Shown here one piece after another: positions 46,282 through 56,050 of a DNA stretch of 64,000 nucleotides. The stretch is from assembly GCF_003696305.1 (NCBI RefSeq), contig NZ_RFFK01000006.1, positions 1 through 64,000 of the forward strand, given 5' to 3'. Numbering within the stretch: the stretch's first letter is position 1; each line of letters starts with the position of its first letter. The DNA is from Pseudomonas sp. AOB-7. Its GTDB lineage: Bacteria; Pseudomonadota; Gammaproteobacteria; Pseudomonadales; Pseudomonadaceae. The notes below the pieces were generated by a model that worked only from the letters and a program-made list of their open reading frames with translations, had not been told where the DNA came from and did not search any database. A program made the translations under genes and the position numbers.

Positions 46282-47075
46282 TGCGCGCGCTGCTGTTGGC
46301 CCTGTGTCTGCTGGCCCTGCCGCTGGCGGCCGCACCACGGGTGGTCAGCCTGGCGCCGTCGCTCAGCGAGATCATGCTCGAGCTGGATGCCGCCGACCTG
46401 CTGGTCGGCGTGCTGGCAGGCGACGAGCATCCCGCCGCGCTGGCCCAGTTGCCCACCGTCGGCCGCTACGGCCAGCTGGAGTTCGAGCGCCTGCTGCAGC
46501 TGGCGCCCGACTTGATCCTGATCGCTCCAGGCAGCGTGCCGGCGGCGCAGCAGGCGCAGTTGCAGCGTTTCGGCATTCCCCTGCTGGTGGTCGAGCCGGC
46601 GCGCCTCGAGCAGTTGGCCGAGGCCTTTATCCTTATCGCCGAGCGTATCGGTCGCGCCGAACGGGGCGAGCGGCTGGCGGCGGAGTTTCGCACCGAGCTG
46701 GCCGGGTTGCGCCAGCGTTACCGGCGCGAGCGGCCGTTGGCGGTGTTCTATCAGGTCTGGCACCAGCCGCTCTACACCATCGGCGGCGAGCAGCTGATCG
46801 GCGATGCGCTGGCGGTGTGCGGCGCGCGCAACCTGTTCGCCGACCTGAGCCAGCCGGCGCCCCAGGTCGGCATCGAGGCGGTGTTGGCGCGCGACCCCGA
46901 GGTGATTCTCGGCGGCAGCAATGCCGAACTGTCGAGCTGGCAGGCCTGGCCGCAGCTGCGCGCGGTGCGCCGCGGCCAGGTCTGGGCGGTGCCGGACAGG
47001 GGCCTGGAGCGGCCCAGCCGGCAGATGCTCGGCGCCATCGAGCGGCTGTGCGAGCGGCTGGCCACGGCGCGTTAG
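46281..47075 (+). CDS. btuF: BtuF-like cobalamin ABC substrate-binding protein
   Basis: A 264-residue periplasmic protein with a signal peptide ([18 protein letters not shown]) and the BtuF/FecB-type fold (RVVSLAPSLSEIMLELDAAD, VLAGDEHP, YTIGGEQLIGDALAVCGARNLF). The B12 assignment is supported by the adjacent btuB with its cobalamin riboswitch. No BtuCD genes are in the window, so the transporter lies elsewhere or is shared. Confidence 0.85.
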   Translation: MRALLLALCLLALPLAAAPRVVSLAPSLSEIMLELDAADLLVGVLAGDEHPAALAQLPTVGRYGQLEFERLLQLAPDLILIAPGSVPAAQQAQLQRFGIPLLVVEPARLEQLAEAFILIAERIGRAERGERLAAEFRTELAGLRQRYRRERPLAVFYQVWHQPLYTIGGEQLIGDALAVCGARNLFADLSQPAPQVGIEAVLARDPEVILGGSNAELSSWQAWPQLRAVRRGQVWAVPDRGLERPSRQMLGAIERLCERLATAR

Positions 47076-47109
47076 CCTGGAGCGGCTTGGTGCACCGTGA
47101 GCACCGGGA

Positions 47110-48996
47110 TCAGAGTTGCGGTGTCCAGGTCAGCGAGAGCAGGGCGCTGCGGCCTTCCTCGCGGTAGCCGTAGTAACTCACGCTACCGAAGAAGGGGTCG
47201 TTCGGTCGGCTGTACAGCGCCTGGGAATAGTCCTTGTCCAGCAGGTTGTCGACCTTGACCTGCCACAGCAGCTCCTCGTTCATCCGCCAGCTGGCCCGCG
47301 CGCCCAGCAGGCCGTAGCCGGCGATCTCGCGGGTGTTGGCGGCATCGTCGTAGCGGCCGGAGACGGCCTGCCAGGTGAGGCCGGCGGCGAAGGCGCCGAA
47401 CTGACGATCCAGATCCAGGCTCAGGCTGCGTTTGGCGCGGCGCGGCAGGGTGTGGCCGCTGTCGCGATCACGTGGGTCGAGCAGGCTGGCGCCGAGAGCG
47501 GCCTGCCAGCCCAGCACCTCGCGTTCCAGGCTCAGTTCCAGGCCTTGCAGGCGTGCCTGGTTGACGTTCATCGGGGTGCTGAAGAAGGTCAGCGGATCGC
47601 TGACCACGGTGATCAGGTCTTCGACCTCGGTGCGGTAGGCCGACAGGCTCCAGCGGCTGTCCAGGTGCTCGCCGCGCAGTTGCACCTCGTAGGTCTTCGA
47701 GCGCTCGGGGGCCAGGTTCGGGTTGCCGCCATAGAACGAGCTGGTGGGGAAGTACAGGTCGTTGAAGGTGGGCGCGTGGAAGCCCTCGCCGTAGCTCAGC
47801 AGCAGCTCGAGACGCTCGCTCAGGTCCAGGCTCAGTGCCGCGTTCCAGGTGTTCTCGCTGCCGAACTGCTGGTTGTCGTCGTGGCGCAGGCCCAGCTCGG
47901 TGGCGAAGCCCTCGCCACGGAAGCGGTGCTGGACGAAGGCGGCCCGGTTCCAGCGCTCGGTCTGGCTGAACTCGCTGTCGCTGCCCAGGCGGTCCTCGTA
48001 CCAGTCGAGACCGAGCAGCAGCTGCTGGGCGTCGCTCAGTTGCAGGGTGTTGAGCCAGCCCGCGCTGTCGCGGTAGGTGTTGTACTGATAGTTGTTGCTG
48101 GCGTTCAGCGGGTCGCGGTTGTCGCTCTTGTCCTCGCCGTGGCCGAGCTCCAGGCGACTGCTCCAGCGCTCGGCGAGCTGCGCCTCGAGATGGGCCGCGG
48201 CAGTGGAAACGCTGAAGCGCTCGCTGGGGTTGCCCGGCACGAAGCTGAACAGGTCGTCGTACTCGCTCTCGCCATGCTGTTCGAGCAGGCTCAGACCGCC
48301 TTCGAGGCGTTCGTTGAAGCGGTGCTGCAGGCTCAGGTTGAAGGCCTTGCGGCGCAGGCCGTCGTGGTCGCCGTCATAGCCGCGAGCGTCTGCTGAGCGG
48401 TCGAAGCCGGCGCGCTCGACCAGGCTGGCGCCGAGGTCGAAGCGCGTGCGCTGGTCGCCGCCGGACAGTCCCAGGCTGCGTTCGAAGGTTTGCTGGCTAC
48501 CGGCGGCCAGGCGCAGGCGCGGTTGCAGGCCGGCCTCGCCCTGGCGGGTGAAAATCTGGATCACCCCGCCGATGGCGTCGGCGCCATACAGCGCCGAACG
48601 TGGGCCGCGCACCACCTCGATGCGCTCGATCTGCTCGGGGCTGAGGAATTCCAGGCGGGCCAGGCCGCTGGCGGCGGCATTCAGACGCACGCCGTCGACC
48701 AGCACCAGGGTCTGGTTGGCGTTGGCGCCACGCAGAAACAGGCTGGTCAGGCTGCCGCGGCCGCCGTTCTGCACGATGGATACGCCGGGAACGCGGCTGA
48801 GCAGATCGGGCACGCTGCTGACCTGCAAACGCTCGATATCCGCCCGCTCGAACACCGTGGTGGCGGCGGTGGCCTGGGCTTGTGGTTCGGCCAGGCGCCC
48901 GGAGGTGATCACCAGCGGCTCGGCGGCGTAGGGTTCGGCGGCCAGGGCGAGGCCGGGCAGAACGGCGATGGCCAGGGCCAGGGGGGACAGTTTCAT
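47110..48996 (-). CDS. btuB: TonB-dependent cobalamin receptor BtuB
   Basis: A 628-residue outer-membrane receptor with a signal peptide (MKLSPLALAIAVLPGLALA), a TonB-box-like segment (EPLVITSGRL), a plug domain (about residues 30-150, with VPGVSIVQNGGRGSLTSLFL) and a 22-strand barrel ending SLTWTPQL. The length and the upstream cobalamin riboswitch support B12 uptake. It is convergent with btuF. Confidence 0.93.
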   Translation of the reverse strand: MKLSPLALAIAVLPGLALAAEPYAAEPLVITSGRLAEPQAQATAATTVFERADIERLQVSSVPDLLSRVPGVSIVQNGGRGSLTSLFLRGANANQTLVLVDGVRLNAAASGLARLEFLSPEQIERIEVVRGPRSALYGADAIGGVIQIFTRQGEAGLQPRLRLAAGSQQTFERSLGLSGGDQRTRFDLGASLVERAGFDRSADARGYDGDHDGLRRKAFNLSLQHRFNERLEGGLSLLEQHGESEYDDLFSFVPGNPSERFSVSTAAAHLEAQLAERWSSRLELGHGEDKSDNRDPLNASNNYQYNTYRDSAGWLNTLQLSDAQQLLLGLDWYEDRLGSDSEFSQTERWNRAAFVQHRFRGEGFATELGLRHDDNQQFGSENTWNAALSLDLSERLELLLSYGEGFHAPTFNDLYFPTSSFYGGNPNLAPERSKTYEVQLRGEHLDSRWSLSAYRTEVEDLITVVSDPLTFFSTPMNVNQARLQGLELSLEREVLGWQAALGASLLDPRDRDSGHTLPRRAKRSLSLDLDRQFGAFAAGLTWQAVSGRYDDAANTREIAGYGLLGARASWRMNEELLWQVKVDNLLDKDYSQALYSRPNDPFFGSVSYYGYREEGRSALLSLTWTPQL

Positions 48997-49099
48997 CAGG
49001 GGTATTCCTCAAAGGTCGGCAGACGTTCGAGGAGGGCAGGGGGCAAGCGCGCGCAGGGCGGCGCTTGACGGTGCGGCCCTCCGCAACACCAGTCGCACC

Positions 49100-49285
49100 G
49101 CCGGGGCCGGTCTCCGGGCTCACGACCCCGGTCCGCCTTCCCGGGAATACCCAGTGGCCGTGGACAAGGTGCAGGCTTGCGGCCTGCCGTCGATTACCGT
49201 TGCGGGGGCAGCGTCGGGATTGCCCGGATGGGCGCACCGACTTCCCGTTTCACGCCGTGTTAGCGGCGCACCCTGGCGGAACATG
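49100..49285 (-). ncRNA. Cobalamin riboswitch upstream of btuB
   Basis: On the minus strand the conserved parts are clear: GGGAAGTCGGTG, the B12 box GCTGCCCCCGCAACGGTAA, and the 3' segment GTGAGCCCGGAGACCGGCC. The B12 box lies near 49190-49215 on the plus strand. A CCCTCCTCG motif (49028-49036) between aptamer and start codon can pair with the GAGGAA Shine-Dalgarno (49005-49010), which suggests translational control. Aptamer ends are approximate. Confidence 0.95.
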
Positions 49286-49296
49286 CAATGCCGCGC

Positions 49297-49325
49297 ACCC
49301 TAGTGCGCGGCGGGATGAATGACAA
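49297..49325 (-). promoter_or_regulatory. Promoter of the btuB riboswitch transcript
   Basis: On the minus strand TTGTCA (49320-49325) and TAGGGT (49297-49302) are 17 bp apart. The predicted start at about 49290 lies just before the riboswitch. An 8-bp palindrome, CCGCGCAC/GTGCGCGG (49291-49310), overlaps the -10 region. Confidence 0.65.
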
Positions 49326-49363
49326 GCAAGGCCGGCTCATTCAGCGATGAGCGGGTCTCATGT

Positions 49364-51271
49364 TCAGGCGGGCAGCTGGGCCAGTCGCGCGCGCACCGCG
49401 GCTTCGATGCCGGCCTGGTCGAGGCCACATTCTTTGAGCATCTGCGCCGGCTTGGCGTGTTCGACGTAGTAGTCGGGCAGGCCCAGCTGCAGCAGCGGCT
49501 TGACGATGTTCTCGGCGGCGAGGAACTCGCCGACCGCGCTGCCGGCGCCGCCCATCACCGCGTTTTCCTCGATGCTCACCAGCAGCTCGTGGCTGGCCGC
49601 CAGTTCGCGCAGCAGGGCGGCGTCCAGCGGTTTGACGAAACGCATGTCGACCACCGTGGCGTCCAGCGTCTCGCCGACCTGCAGCGCCTCGGCCAGTTGC
49701 ACGCCGAAGGCCAGCAGGGCGACGCGGCGGCCCTGGCGACGGATCAGGCCCTTGCCGATTTCCAGCGGCGCCAGGCCTGGGGCGATGGTGGCGTTGGGGC
49801 CGCTGCCGCGCGGGTAGCGCACCGCCGCCGGGCCGTCGAACAGGTAGCCGGTGGTGAGCATGCGGCGCAGCTCGTTCTCGTCGCTGGGGGTCATCACCAG
49901 CATGCCGGGGATGCAGCGCAGGTAGGAGATATCGAAGCTGCCGGCGTGGGTCGGGCCGTCCTCGCCGACCAGGCCGGCGCGGTCGATGGCGAACAGCACG
50001 TCGAGGTTCTGCACCGCGACGTCGTGGATCAGCTGGTCGTAGCCGCGCTGGAGGAAGGTCGAGTAGATCGCCACCACCGGCTTGACCCCGTCGCAGGCCA
50101 TGCCGGCGGCCAGGGTCACGGCGTGCTGCTCGGCGATGGCGACGTCGAAGTAGCGCGCCGGGAAGCGTTCGGCGAAGGCCACCAGGTCCGAGCCTTCCTT
50201 CATCGCCGGGGTGATGCCGACCAGGCGCGAGTCTGCTGCGGCCATGTCGCACAGCCACTGGCCGAACACGTTGGAGTATTTCGGGCCGGACGGCCGTTTC
50301 TGGCTGGAGAGCGGCGCGGCATCGGGCTTGACCGGCTCCAGCTTGGTAATGGCGTGGTAGCCGATCGGGTCGGCCTCGGCCGGGGCGAAGCCCTTGCCCT
50401 TCTTGGTCACCACGTGGAGGAACTGCGGGCCGTCCAGGTCGCGCATATTGCGCAGGGTGGCGAGCAGGGTGGGCAGGTCGTGGCCGTCGATGGGGCCGAT
50501 ATAGTTCCAGCCCAGTTCCTCGAACAGGGTGCCGGGCACCAGCATGCCCTTGGCGTGTTCCTCGGTCTTGCGCGCGATCTCCCAGGCGCCAGGCAGGCGC
50601 GAGAGGATCTTCTTGCTGCCCTCGCGCATGCTGGCGTAGGTGCGGCTGGAGAGGATCTTGGCCAGGTAGTTGGACAGCCCGCCGACATTCTTGGAGATCG
50701 ACATGTCGTTGTCGTTGAGCACCACCAGCATGTTGGCGCCGACCTCGCTGGCGTGATTGAGTGCCTCGAAGGCCATGCCGGCGGTCAGCGCGCCGTCGCC
50801 GATCACCGCCACGCTCTTGCGCCGCTCGCCCTGCAGGCGGGCGGCGATGGCCATGCCCAGTGCGGCGCTGATGCTGGTGCTGGAGTGGCCGACGCCGAAG
50901 GTGTCGTACTCGCTCTCGCTGCGGCGCGGGAAGGCGGCCAGGCCGTCCTTCTGGCGCAGCGTGGCCATGCGCTCGCGGCGGCCGGTGAGGATCTTGTGCG
51001 GATAGGCCTGGTGGCCGACGTCCCACACCAGGCGGTCGTCGGGGGTGTCGAAGACGTAGTGCAGGGCGATGGTCAGCTCGATCACGCCGAGGCCGGCGCC
51101 GAAATGGCCACCGCTCTGGCCGACGCTGTACAGCAGGTACTGGCGCAGTTCGTCGGCGAGGGTTTCCAGGTCCGCTTCGGCCAGCCGGCGCAGCTCGTCC
51201 GGCGTGTTGGCGCGGTCCAGCAGGGGCGTCAGCGGGCGCTCGCGGGGGATCTCGTGGAAAGTGGTCGGCAT
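49364..51271 (-). CDS. dxs: 1-deoxy-D-xylulose-5-phosphate synthase
   Basis: A 635-residue thiamin-diphosphate enzyme that condenses pyruvate and glyceraldehyde-3-phosphate, first step of the MEP isoprenoid pathway. The ThDP motif [17 protein letters not shown], the GGHFGAGLG histidine loop and the transketolase-like pyrimidine and C-terminal domains are present. It is normally the gene after ispA; here a carboxylase gene intervenes. Confidence 0.98.
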   Translation of the reverse strand: MPTTFHEIPRERPLTPLLDRANTPDELRRLAEADLETLADELRQYLLYSVGQSGGHFGAGLGVIELTIALHYVFDTPDDRLVWDVGHQAYPHKILTGRRERMATLRQKDGLAAFPRRSESEYDTFGVGHSSTSISAALGMAIAARLQGERRKSVAVIGDGALTAGMAFEALNHASEVGANMLVVLNDNDMSISKNVGGLSNYLAKILSSRTYASMREGSKKILSRLPGAWEIARKTEEHAKGMLVPGTLFEELGWNYIGPIDGHDLPTLLATLRNMRDLDGPQFLHVVTKKGKGFAPAEADPIGYHAITKLEPVKPDAAPLSSQKRPSGPKYSNVFGQWLCDMAAADSRLVGITPAMKEGSDLVAFAERFPARYFDVAIAEQHAVTLAAGMACDGVKPVVAIYSTFLQRGYDQLIHDVAVQNLDVLFAIDRAGLVGEDGPTHAGSFDISYLRCIPGMLVMTPSDENELRRMLTTGYLFDGPAAVRYPRGSGPNATIAPGLAPLEIGKGLIRRQGRRVALLAFGVQLAEALQVGETLDATVVDMRFVKPLDAALLRELAASHELLVSIEENAVMGGAGSAVGEFLAAENIVKPLLQLGLPDYYVEHAKPAQMLKECGLDQAGIEAAVRARLAQLPA

Positions 51272-51374
51272 CAGGCGAATCGTTATAGGCGTAAAAAGAT
51301 GCGCAGTTTACCCGAAAACCACCGCCGCAAGCTTCAAGCCCTGCGCGACAGGCCGGCGCCCCTGCGCCAGGCCT

Positions 51375-54300
51375 CTACCAGGTATCGACGAACGGCCGCT
51401 TGCGCCCCTCGCGCCTCGCCGGTCGGGGCGTGGCGGCCAGCCCGCGGAGCAGCCAGGCGCGGCTGTCGGCCGGGTCGATCACCGCATCGATTTCCAGGTA
51501 GCTGGCCATGTTCAGCGCCTTGCCGTTGTCGTAGGCCTTGGCCACCAGCTTGTCGAACAGCGCCTGGCGCGCGGCGGCGTCCGCCTGGGCCGCCAGCTCC
51601 TTGGCGAAACCCAGGCGCACCGCGCCCTCCAGGCCCATGGCGCCGAACTCGGCGCTGGGCCAGGCGGCGGTGAACAAGGGCGCGTGGAAACTGCCGGCGG
51701 CCATGGCCTGGGCGCCGAGGCCGTAGCCCTTGCGCAGCACCAGGGTGAAGAAGGGCACCGTGAGGCTGGCGGCGGTGACGAACAGGCGCGAGACGTGGCG
51801 CACCGTGGCCTGTTTCTCCGCCTCCGGGCCGACCATGAAACCGGGGGTATCGCACAGCGAGACAATGGGCAGGTCATGCGCCTCGCACAGTTGCAGAAAG
51901 CGCGCGGCCTTGTCGCCGGCCACGGCATCGATGGCGCCACCCAGGTGCGCGGGGTTGTTGGCGATCAGGCCGAACGGCTTGCCTTCGATGCGGATTAACG
52001 CGGTGATCAGGCCGGGGGCGAACTGGCGGCGCAGTTCCAGCACGCTGCCGTGATCGGCCAGCAGCTCGATGACCTGGCGGATGTCGTACACGCGCAGGCG
52101 GTTTTCCGGGATCACCTGGCGCAGCTCACGAGGATCGCTGCATTGCCAGTCGCTCACCGGGCCCTGGAAATACCCCAGGTACTGCTTGGCCACGGCGACC
52201 GCTGCGGCTTCGTCTTCGACCAGCACGTCGATCACCCCATTGGGGCCTTGCACGCTGGTCGGACCAACCTGCTCGGGAGTGAAACTGCCCAGGCCGCCGC
52301 CCTCGATCATCGCCGGGCCGGCCATGCCGATAGTCGCGTTACGGGTGGCGATGATCACGTCACAGCAGCCGAGCAGCGCGGCGTTACCGGCGAAGCAGCG
52401 GCCGGAGACCACGCCCACCGTCGGCACCAGGCCGGAGAGCTTGGCCATGGCGACGAAGGTGTGGCAGTCCAGCCCGGCCACGCCAACGAAATCGGTATCG
52501 CCCGGCCGCCCACCGCCGCCTTCGGCGAACAGCACCACCGGCAGGCGCCACTGCGCCGCGAGGCCGAGCAGGCGGTCGGTCTTCTTGTGGTTCATCACGC
52601 CCTGGGTGCCGGCGAATACCGTGTAGTCGTAGGCGATGGCCAGGCAGCGCGCCGCCTCCGCGCCGAACTGCGCGGCGTTCACCGTGCCGGTGCCGCCGAT
52701 CAGGCCGTCGGCCGGGCTCAGCTCCAGCAGTTCTTCGGCCGAACGCCGGCGGCGCTGGGCGGCCAGGGCCAGGGCGCCGTACTCGTTGAAGCTGCCCTCG
52801 TCCAGCAGGTCGGCGAGGTTCTCGCGCGCGGTGCGCTGGCCGCTCTTGCGCCGCTTGGCCACGGCCTCGGGGCGGCGCGCATCGGTCAGGCGCGCATGGC
52901 GTTCCAGCACTTCGGCCAGGTCGGCGCGGATATGCGCCAGGTCGACGGCCTGCTCGCCGTGGGCGTCGAGGCTGTCCACCTCGGCCGGCTGCAGAAACGC
53001 CAGCGCCTGGCCCTCACCGATGGCGTCACCGGGTGCAACCGTCAGCGCGCGGACGATGCCGCTGTGCTCGGCCTTGACCTCGAACTCCATCTTCATCGCC
53101 TCCAGTACGGCGATGCGCTGACCGGCGGCCACGGCGTCGCCTTCGGCCACCGCCAGGCTGACCAGCACGCCGGCGCTGGGCGCGCTGAGGGCCAGGGTGC
53201 CGGGCGGGGCGTCGAGGCTGGATCTGGCGCTTTGCGCAGATGCGTCGCCGGCAAAGTAGCGGTGCGGATGCGCCTGTTCGCGGGCGGCCAGCAGCTCGCT
53301 CAGGTGACGTTCGACATAGGTGGTGTCGACCTGATTGGCCAGCACCTCGTCGCGCTGCAGCAGGTTCTGCAGCAGGTGCAGGTTGCTCGCCACGCCTTCG
53401 AGGCGAAACTCGCACAGCCCCCGGTAGGCGCGGCGCAGGGCGCCGGGGTAGTCGCTGGCGCTGGCGATCAGCTTGGCGATCAGCGAGTCGTAGGCCGGGC
53501 TGACGGCGTAGCCGGTATAACCGCAGCCATCCACGCGCAGGCCGGGGCCGCTGGGCGGCTGGTAGGCGCCGAGCACGCCGCTAGCCGGGCGCGCGCTGCC
53601 ATCGGCGTGCAGGGTTTCCAGATTCAGGCGCAGCTGTACGGCATAACCTTTCGCTGGCGGCGGAGTGAGCAGGCCCAGCTCGGCCAGGCTGCTGCCGGCG
53701 GCCAGGTGCAGTTGCGTATGCAGCAGATCGATGCCGGCGACCTGCTCGGTGACGGTGTGCTCCACCTGCACGCGCGGGTTGGCCTCCATGAAGTAGAAGC
53801 GCCCGGGCTGGTCGAGGTCGAGGAGGAATTCGAAGGTGCCGATGCCGCGATACTGCACCTCGGCGGCCAGGCGCAGGGCGCTGGCGATGATGGCCTCGCG
53901 GGCGACGGCGTCCAGATCCGGGCTGGGGGCGATTTCCACCAGCTTCTGGTGACGGCGCTGCAGGCTGCAGTCGCGCTCCCACAGATGGCTGACCGCGCCG
54001 CTGCCGTCGCCGAGCACCTGCACTTCGATATGCCGGGCGCGGCGCACGCGCTTCTCCACGTACAGCGCGCCGCTGCCGAAGGCGCCCTCGGCCTCGGAGG
54101 CGCAGCGGGCGAAGGCCTCGGCCAGCTGCGCGGCATCCTCCACTGCACGCATGCCGCGCCCGCCGCCGCCGGCCAGGGCCTTGAGCATCACGCTGCCGTG
54201 CTCGGCGAGAAAGTCCGCGGCCTGCTCCGGCGTCACCGCCTGGTTGATCCCCGGTACCAGCGGCACTGCGCAGCGTTCGGCCAGGGCGCGGGCGGCGGCC

Positions 54301-54647
54301 TTGTCGCCGAACAGTCGCAGGGTTTCTGGCGTCGGACCGACGAAGGTCAGCCCCGCATCCTGGCAGCGGCGGGCGAATTCGGCGTTCTCGGCGAGAAAAC
54401 CGTAGCCGGGGTGGATGGCGCTGCAGCCGTGCGCGCGGGCGACGGCAATGAGCTGATCCATGTCCAGATAGGCCGACGGGCCGCGTCCAGCCAGTGGCAC
54501 GGCCAGGTCGGCCTTGCGTATGTGCAGGCAGGCGCTGTCGTCCTCGGCGTACACCGCCACGCTGCGGATACCGAGGTCGGCGCAGGCCTGGGCGATGCGG
54601 ATGGCGATCTCGCCGCGGTTGGCGATCAGCAGGGCGGAAAAGGGCAT
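51375..54647 (-). CDS. Single-chain biotin-dependent acyl-CoA carboxylase
   Basis: A 1090-residue protein carrying a whole carboxylase in one chain. Biotin carboxylase occupies about residues 1-450 (IANRGEIAIRI, GGGGRGMR, FMEANPRVQVEH). A biotinyl domain follows with VLEAMKMEFEV, where Lys519 is the biotinylation site. The carboxyltransferase, with both halves, covers about 590-1090 (GGGGRPGDTDF, GMAGPAMIEGGG, GFMVGPEAEKQ). It resembles the single-chain long-chain acyl-CoA carboxylases described in Mycobacterium and Rhodopseudomonas. The substrate is unknown. It lies between ispA and dxs. Confidence 0.9.
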   Translation of the reverse strand: MPFSALLIANRGEIAIRIAQACADLGIRSVAVYAEDDSACLHIRKADLAVPLAGRGPSAYLDMDQLIAVARAHGCSAIHPGYGFLAENAEFARRCQDAGLTFVGPTPETLRLFGDKAAARALAERCAVPLVPGINQAVTPEQAADFLAEHGSVMLKALAGGGGRGMRAVEDAAQLAEAFARCASEAEGAFGSGALYVEKRVRRARHIEVQVLGDGSGAVSHLWERDCSLQRRHQKLVEIAPSPDLDAVAREAIIASALRLAAEVQYRGIGTFEFLLDLDQPGRFYFMEANPRVQVEHTVTEQVAGIDLLHTQLHLAAGSSLAELGLLTPPPAKGYAVQLRLNLETLHADGSARPASGVLGAYQPPSGPGLRVDGCGYTGYAVSPAYDSLIAKLIASASDYPGALRRAYRGLCEFRLEGVASNLHLLQNLLQRDEVLANQVDTTYVERHLSELLAAREQAHPHRYFAGDASAQSARSSLDAPPGTLALSAPSAGVLVSLAVAEGDAVAAGQRIAVLEAMKMEFEVKAEHSGIVRALTVAPGDAIGEGQALAFLQPAEVDSLDAHGEQAVDLAHIRADLAEVLERHARLTDARRPEAVAKRRKSGQRTARENLADLLDEGSFNEYGALALAAQRRRRSAEELLELSPADGLIGGTGTVNAAQFGAEAARCLAIAYDYTVFAGTQGVMNHKKTDRLLGLAAQWRLPVVLFAEGGGGRPGDTDFVGVAGLDCHTFVAMAKLSGLVPTVGVVSGRCFAGNAALLGCCDVIIATRNATIGMAGPAMIEGGGLGSFTPEQVGPTSVQGPNGVIDVLVEDEAAAVAVAKQYLGYFQGPVSDWQCSDPRELRQVIPENRLRVYDIRQVIELLADHGSVLELRRQFAPGLITALIRIEGKPFGLIANNPAHLGGAIDAVAGDKAARFLQLCEAHDLPIVSLCDTPGFMVGPEAEKQATVRHVSRLFVTAASLTVPFFTLVLRKGYGLGAQAMAAGSFHAPLFTAAWPSAEFGAMGLEGAVRLGFAKELAAQADAAARQALFDKLVAKAYDNGKALNMASYLEIDAVIDPADSRAWLLRGLAATPRPARREGRKRPFVDTW

Positions 54648-54784
54648 GGCGGCTCCGGACGTCTTGTCGTTATGGAGCCATCTTAGGAGGCTGGTCGCGG
54701 GGGTAAAGCAAGCCTTATATGGCGATCATGCTGGTATAGATGGTGATGATGACGTTGGCCGCAGGGCGCGCCACCGCCTATCGG

Positions 54785-55672
54785 CTAGCTGCGCCGCTCG
54801 ACGATATAGCGCGCCAGCTCGCGCAGCGGCTCGGCCTGGCTGCCGAAGGGGCGCAGCAGGTGCAGGGCCTGGTCGCGCAGTTCCAGGGCATAGGCCTTGG
54901 CGGCGTCGAGGCCGAGCAGGGCGGGGTAGGTGGGTTTGTGGTTGGCCTCGTCCTTGCCTTGGGTCTTGCCCAGGGTGGCGGTGTCGCTCTCCACGTCGAG
55001 AATGTCGTCCTGCACCTGGAAGGCCAGGCCGATGGCGCGGGCGTACTGCTGCAGCGCCTTGAGGCCGAGCTCGTCGGCGTTGCCGCTGGCCAGGGCGCCG
55101 AGCTGCACGCTGGCCTCGATCAGCGCGCCGGTCTTGTGCCGGTGCATGGTTTCCAGGGCGCTCTGGTCGAGCGGCAGGCCCACCGCGCCGAGGTCGATGG
55201 CCTGGCCGCCGACCATGCCGGCCGGGCCGGCGGCGGCGCTCAGGGCCACGATCATCTGCAGGCGGGTCTCGGCGTCCTGCGGGTTGCGCCGGCGGTCGGC
55301 GAGCACCTCGAAGGCCAGGCTCTGCAGGCCATCGCCGGCGAGGATGGCACTGGCCTCGTCGAAGGCCTTGTGAGTGGTGGGTTGGCCGCGGCGCAGGTCG
55401 TCGTCGTCCATCGCCGGCAGGTCGTCGTGCACCAGCGAGTAGGCGTGAATCAGCTCCACCGCACAGGCGGCGCCATCGGCGCGATCCAGCTTGCCGCCCA
55501 ATGCCTCGCAGGCGGCGTAGACCAGCAGCGGGCGCACGCGCTTGCCGCCGTTCATCACGCTGTAGCGCATGGCCTGGTAGAGGCGTTCGAGCTCCGCGCG
55601 CGGGGCCTGGAACAGCGGCTCGAGGGCGGCGTCGACGCGGGCCTGGCAGCTCGCCTGGTAGGCCTTGATCAT
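54785..55672 (-). CDS. ispA: Farnesyl diphosphate synthase
   Basis: A 295-residue prenyltransferase with the two aspartate-rich motifs [11 protein letters not shown] and FQVQDDILD. It builds FPP for quinones, undecaprenyl phosphate and haem. The start overlaps the xseB stop (ATGA). Longer in-frame reading upstream runs through xseB in another frame and was rejected. Confidence 0.97.
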   Translation of the reverse strand: MIKAYQASCQARVDAALEPLFQAPRAELERLYQAMRYSVMNGGKRVRPLLVYAACEALGGKLDRADGAACAVELIHAYSLVHDDLPAMDDDDLRRGQPTTHKAFDEASAILAGDGLQSLAFEVLADRRRNPQDAETRLQMIVALSAAAGPAGMVGGQAIDLGAVGLPLDQSALETMHRHKTGALIEASVQLGALASGNADELGLKALQQYARAIGLAFQVQDDILDVESDTATLGKTQGKDEANHKPTYPALLGLDAAKAYALELRDQALHLLRPFGSQAEPLRELARYIVERRS

Positions 55673-55911
55673 GCCACCGGGTCCGCGTCGAACGGCGCCG
55701 GCTCCAGCTCGCCGTCGCGCTCCAGGAGGATCTGCACCTTCTGCTCGGCCTGGGCCAGGGCGGCCTGGCACTCGCGGGTCAGGCCGATGCCCTGCTCGAA
55801 GGCGGTCAGCGAGTCTTCCAGCGACAGCTCGCCGCTCTCCAGGCGCTCGACCAGCGCCTGCAGCTCGGCGAGGGAATGTTCGAAGTCGGGGGCGGCTTTC
55901 TTGCGGGCCAT
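55669..55911 (-). CDS. xseB: Exodeoxyribonuclease VII small subunit
   Basis: An 80-residue two-helix protein ([35 protein letters not shown] begins the family pattern) that associates with XseA to degrade single-stranded DNA. It starts at the ATG giving MARKK. First gene of the xseB-ispA pair. Confidence 0.95.
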   Translation of the reverse strand: MARKKAAPDFEHSLAELQALVERLESGELSLEDSLTAFEQGIGLTRECQAALAQAEQKVQILLERDGELEPAPFDADPVA

Positions 55912-56003
55912 GGCGGCGGGTCTCGGGCAGCGTAGAAACGGGCGCGACACTAGCAGAGCCGCGCCCCTCGGGCAAATCAGCGGGGCCGCTGGCCAGGTCG
56001 GGG

Positions 56004-56048
56004 CGTAGGTTGGCGCGTAGGTTGGTGCTGAGCGCAGCGAAGCCCAAC
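56004..56048. repeat. REP half-element
   Basis: GTAGGTTGGCGC, GTAGGTTGGTGCTGAGC and GCGAAGCCCAAC are consecutive pieces of the same repeat family as 34836 and 38688. The first part appears partly duplicated. It lies between the xseB promoter region and the end of the permease gene. Confidence 0.7.
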
Positions 56049-56050
56049 GC

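Noticed and set aside
52050..54686. 878-codon frame opposite the carboxylase gene, and similar frames opposite katG (15418-17469) and the ABC genes (59875-61401)
   Set aside because: All are shadows of strongly supported genes, with compositional bias and no ribosome-binding site or domain.
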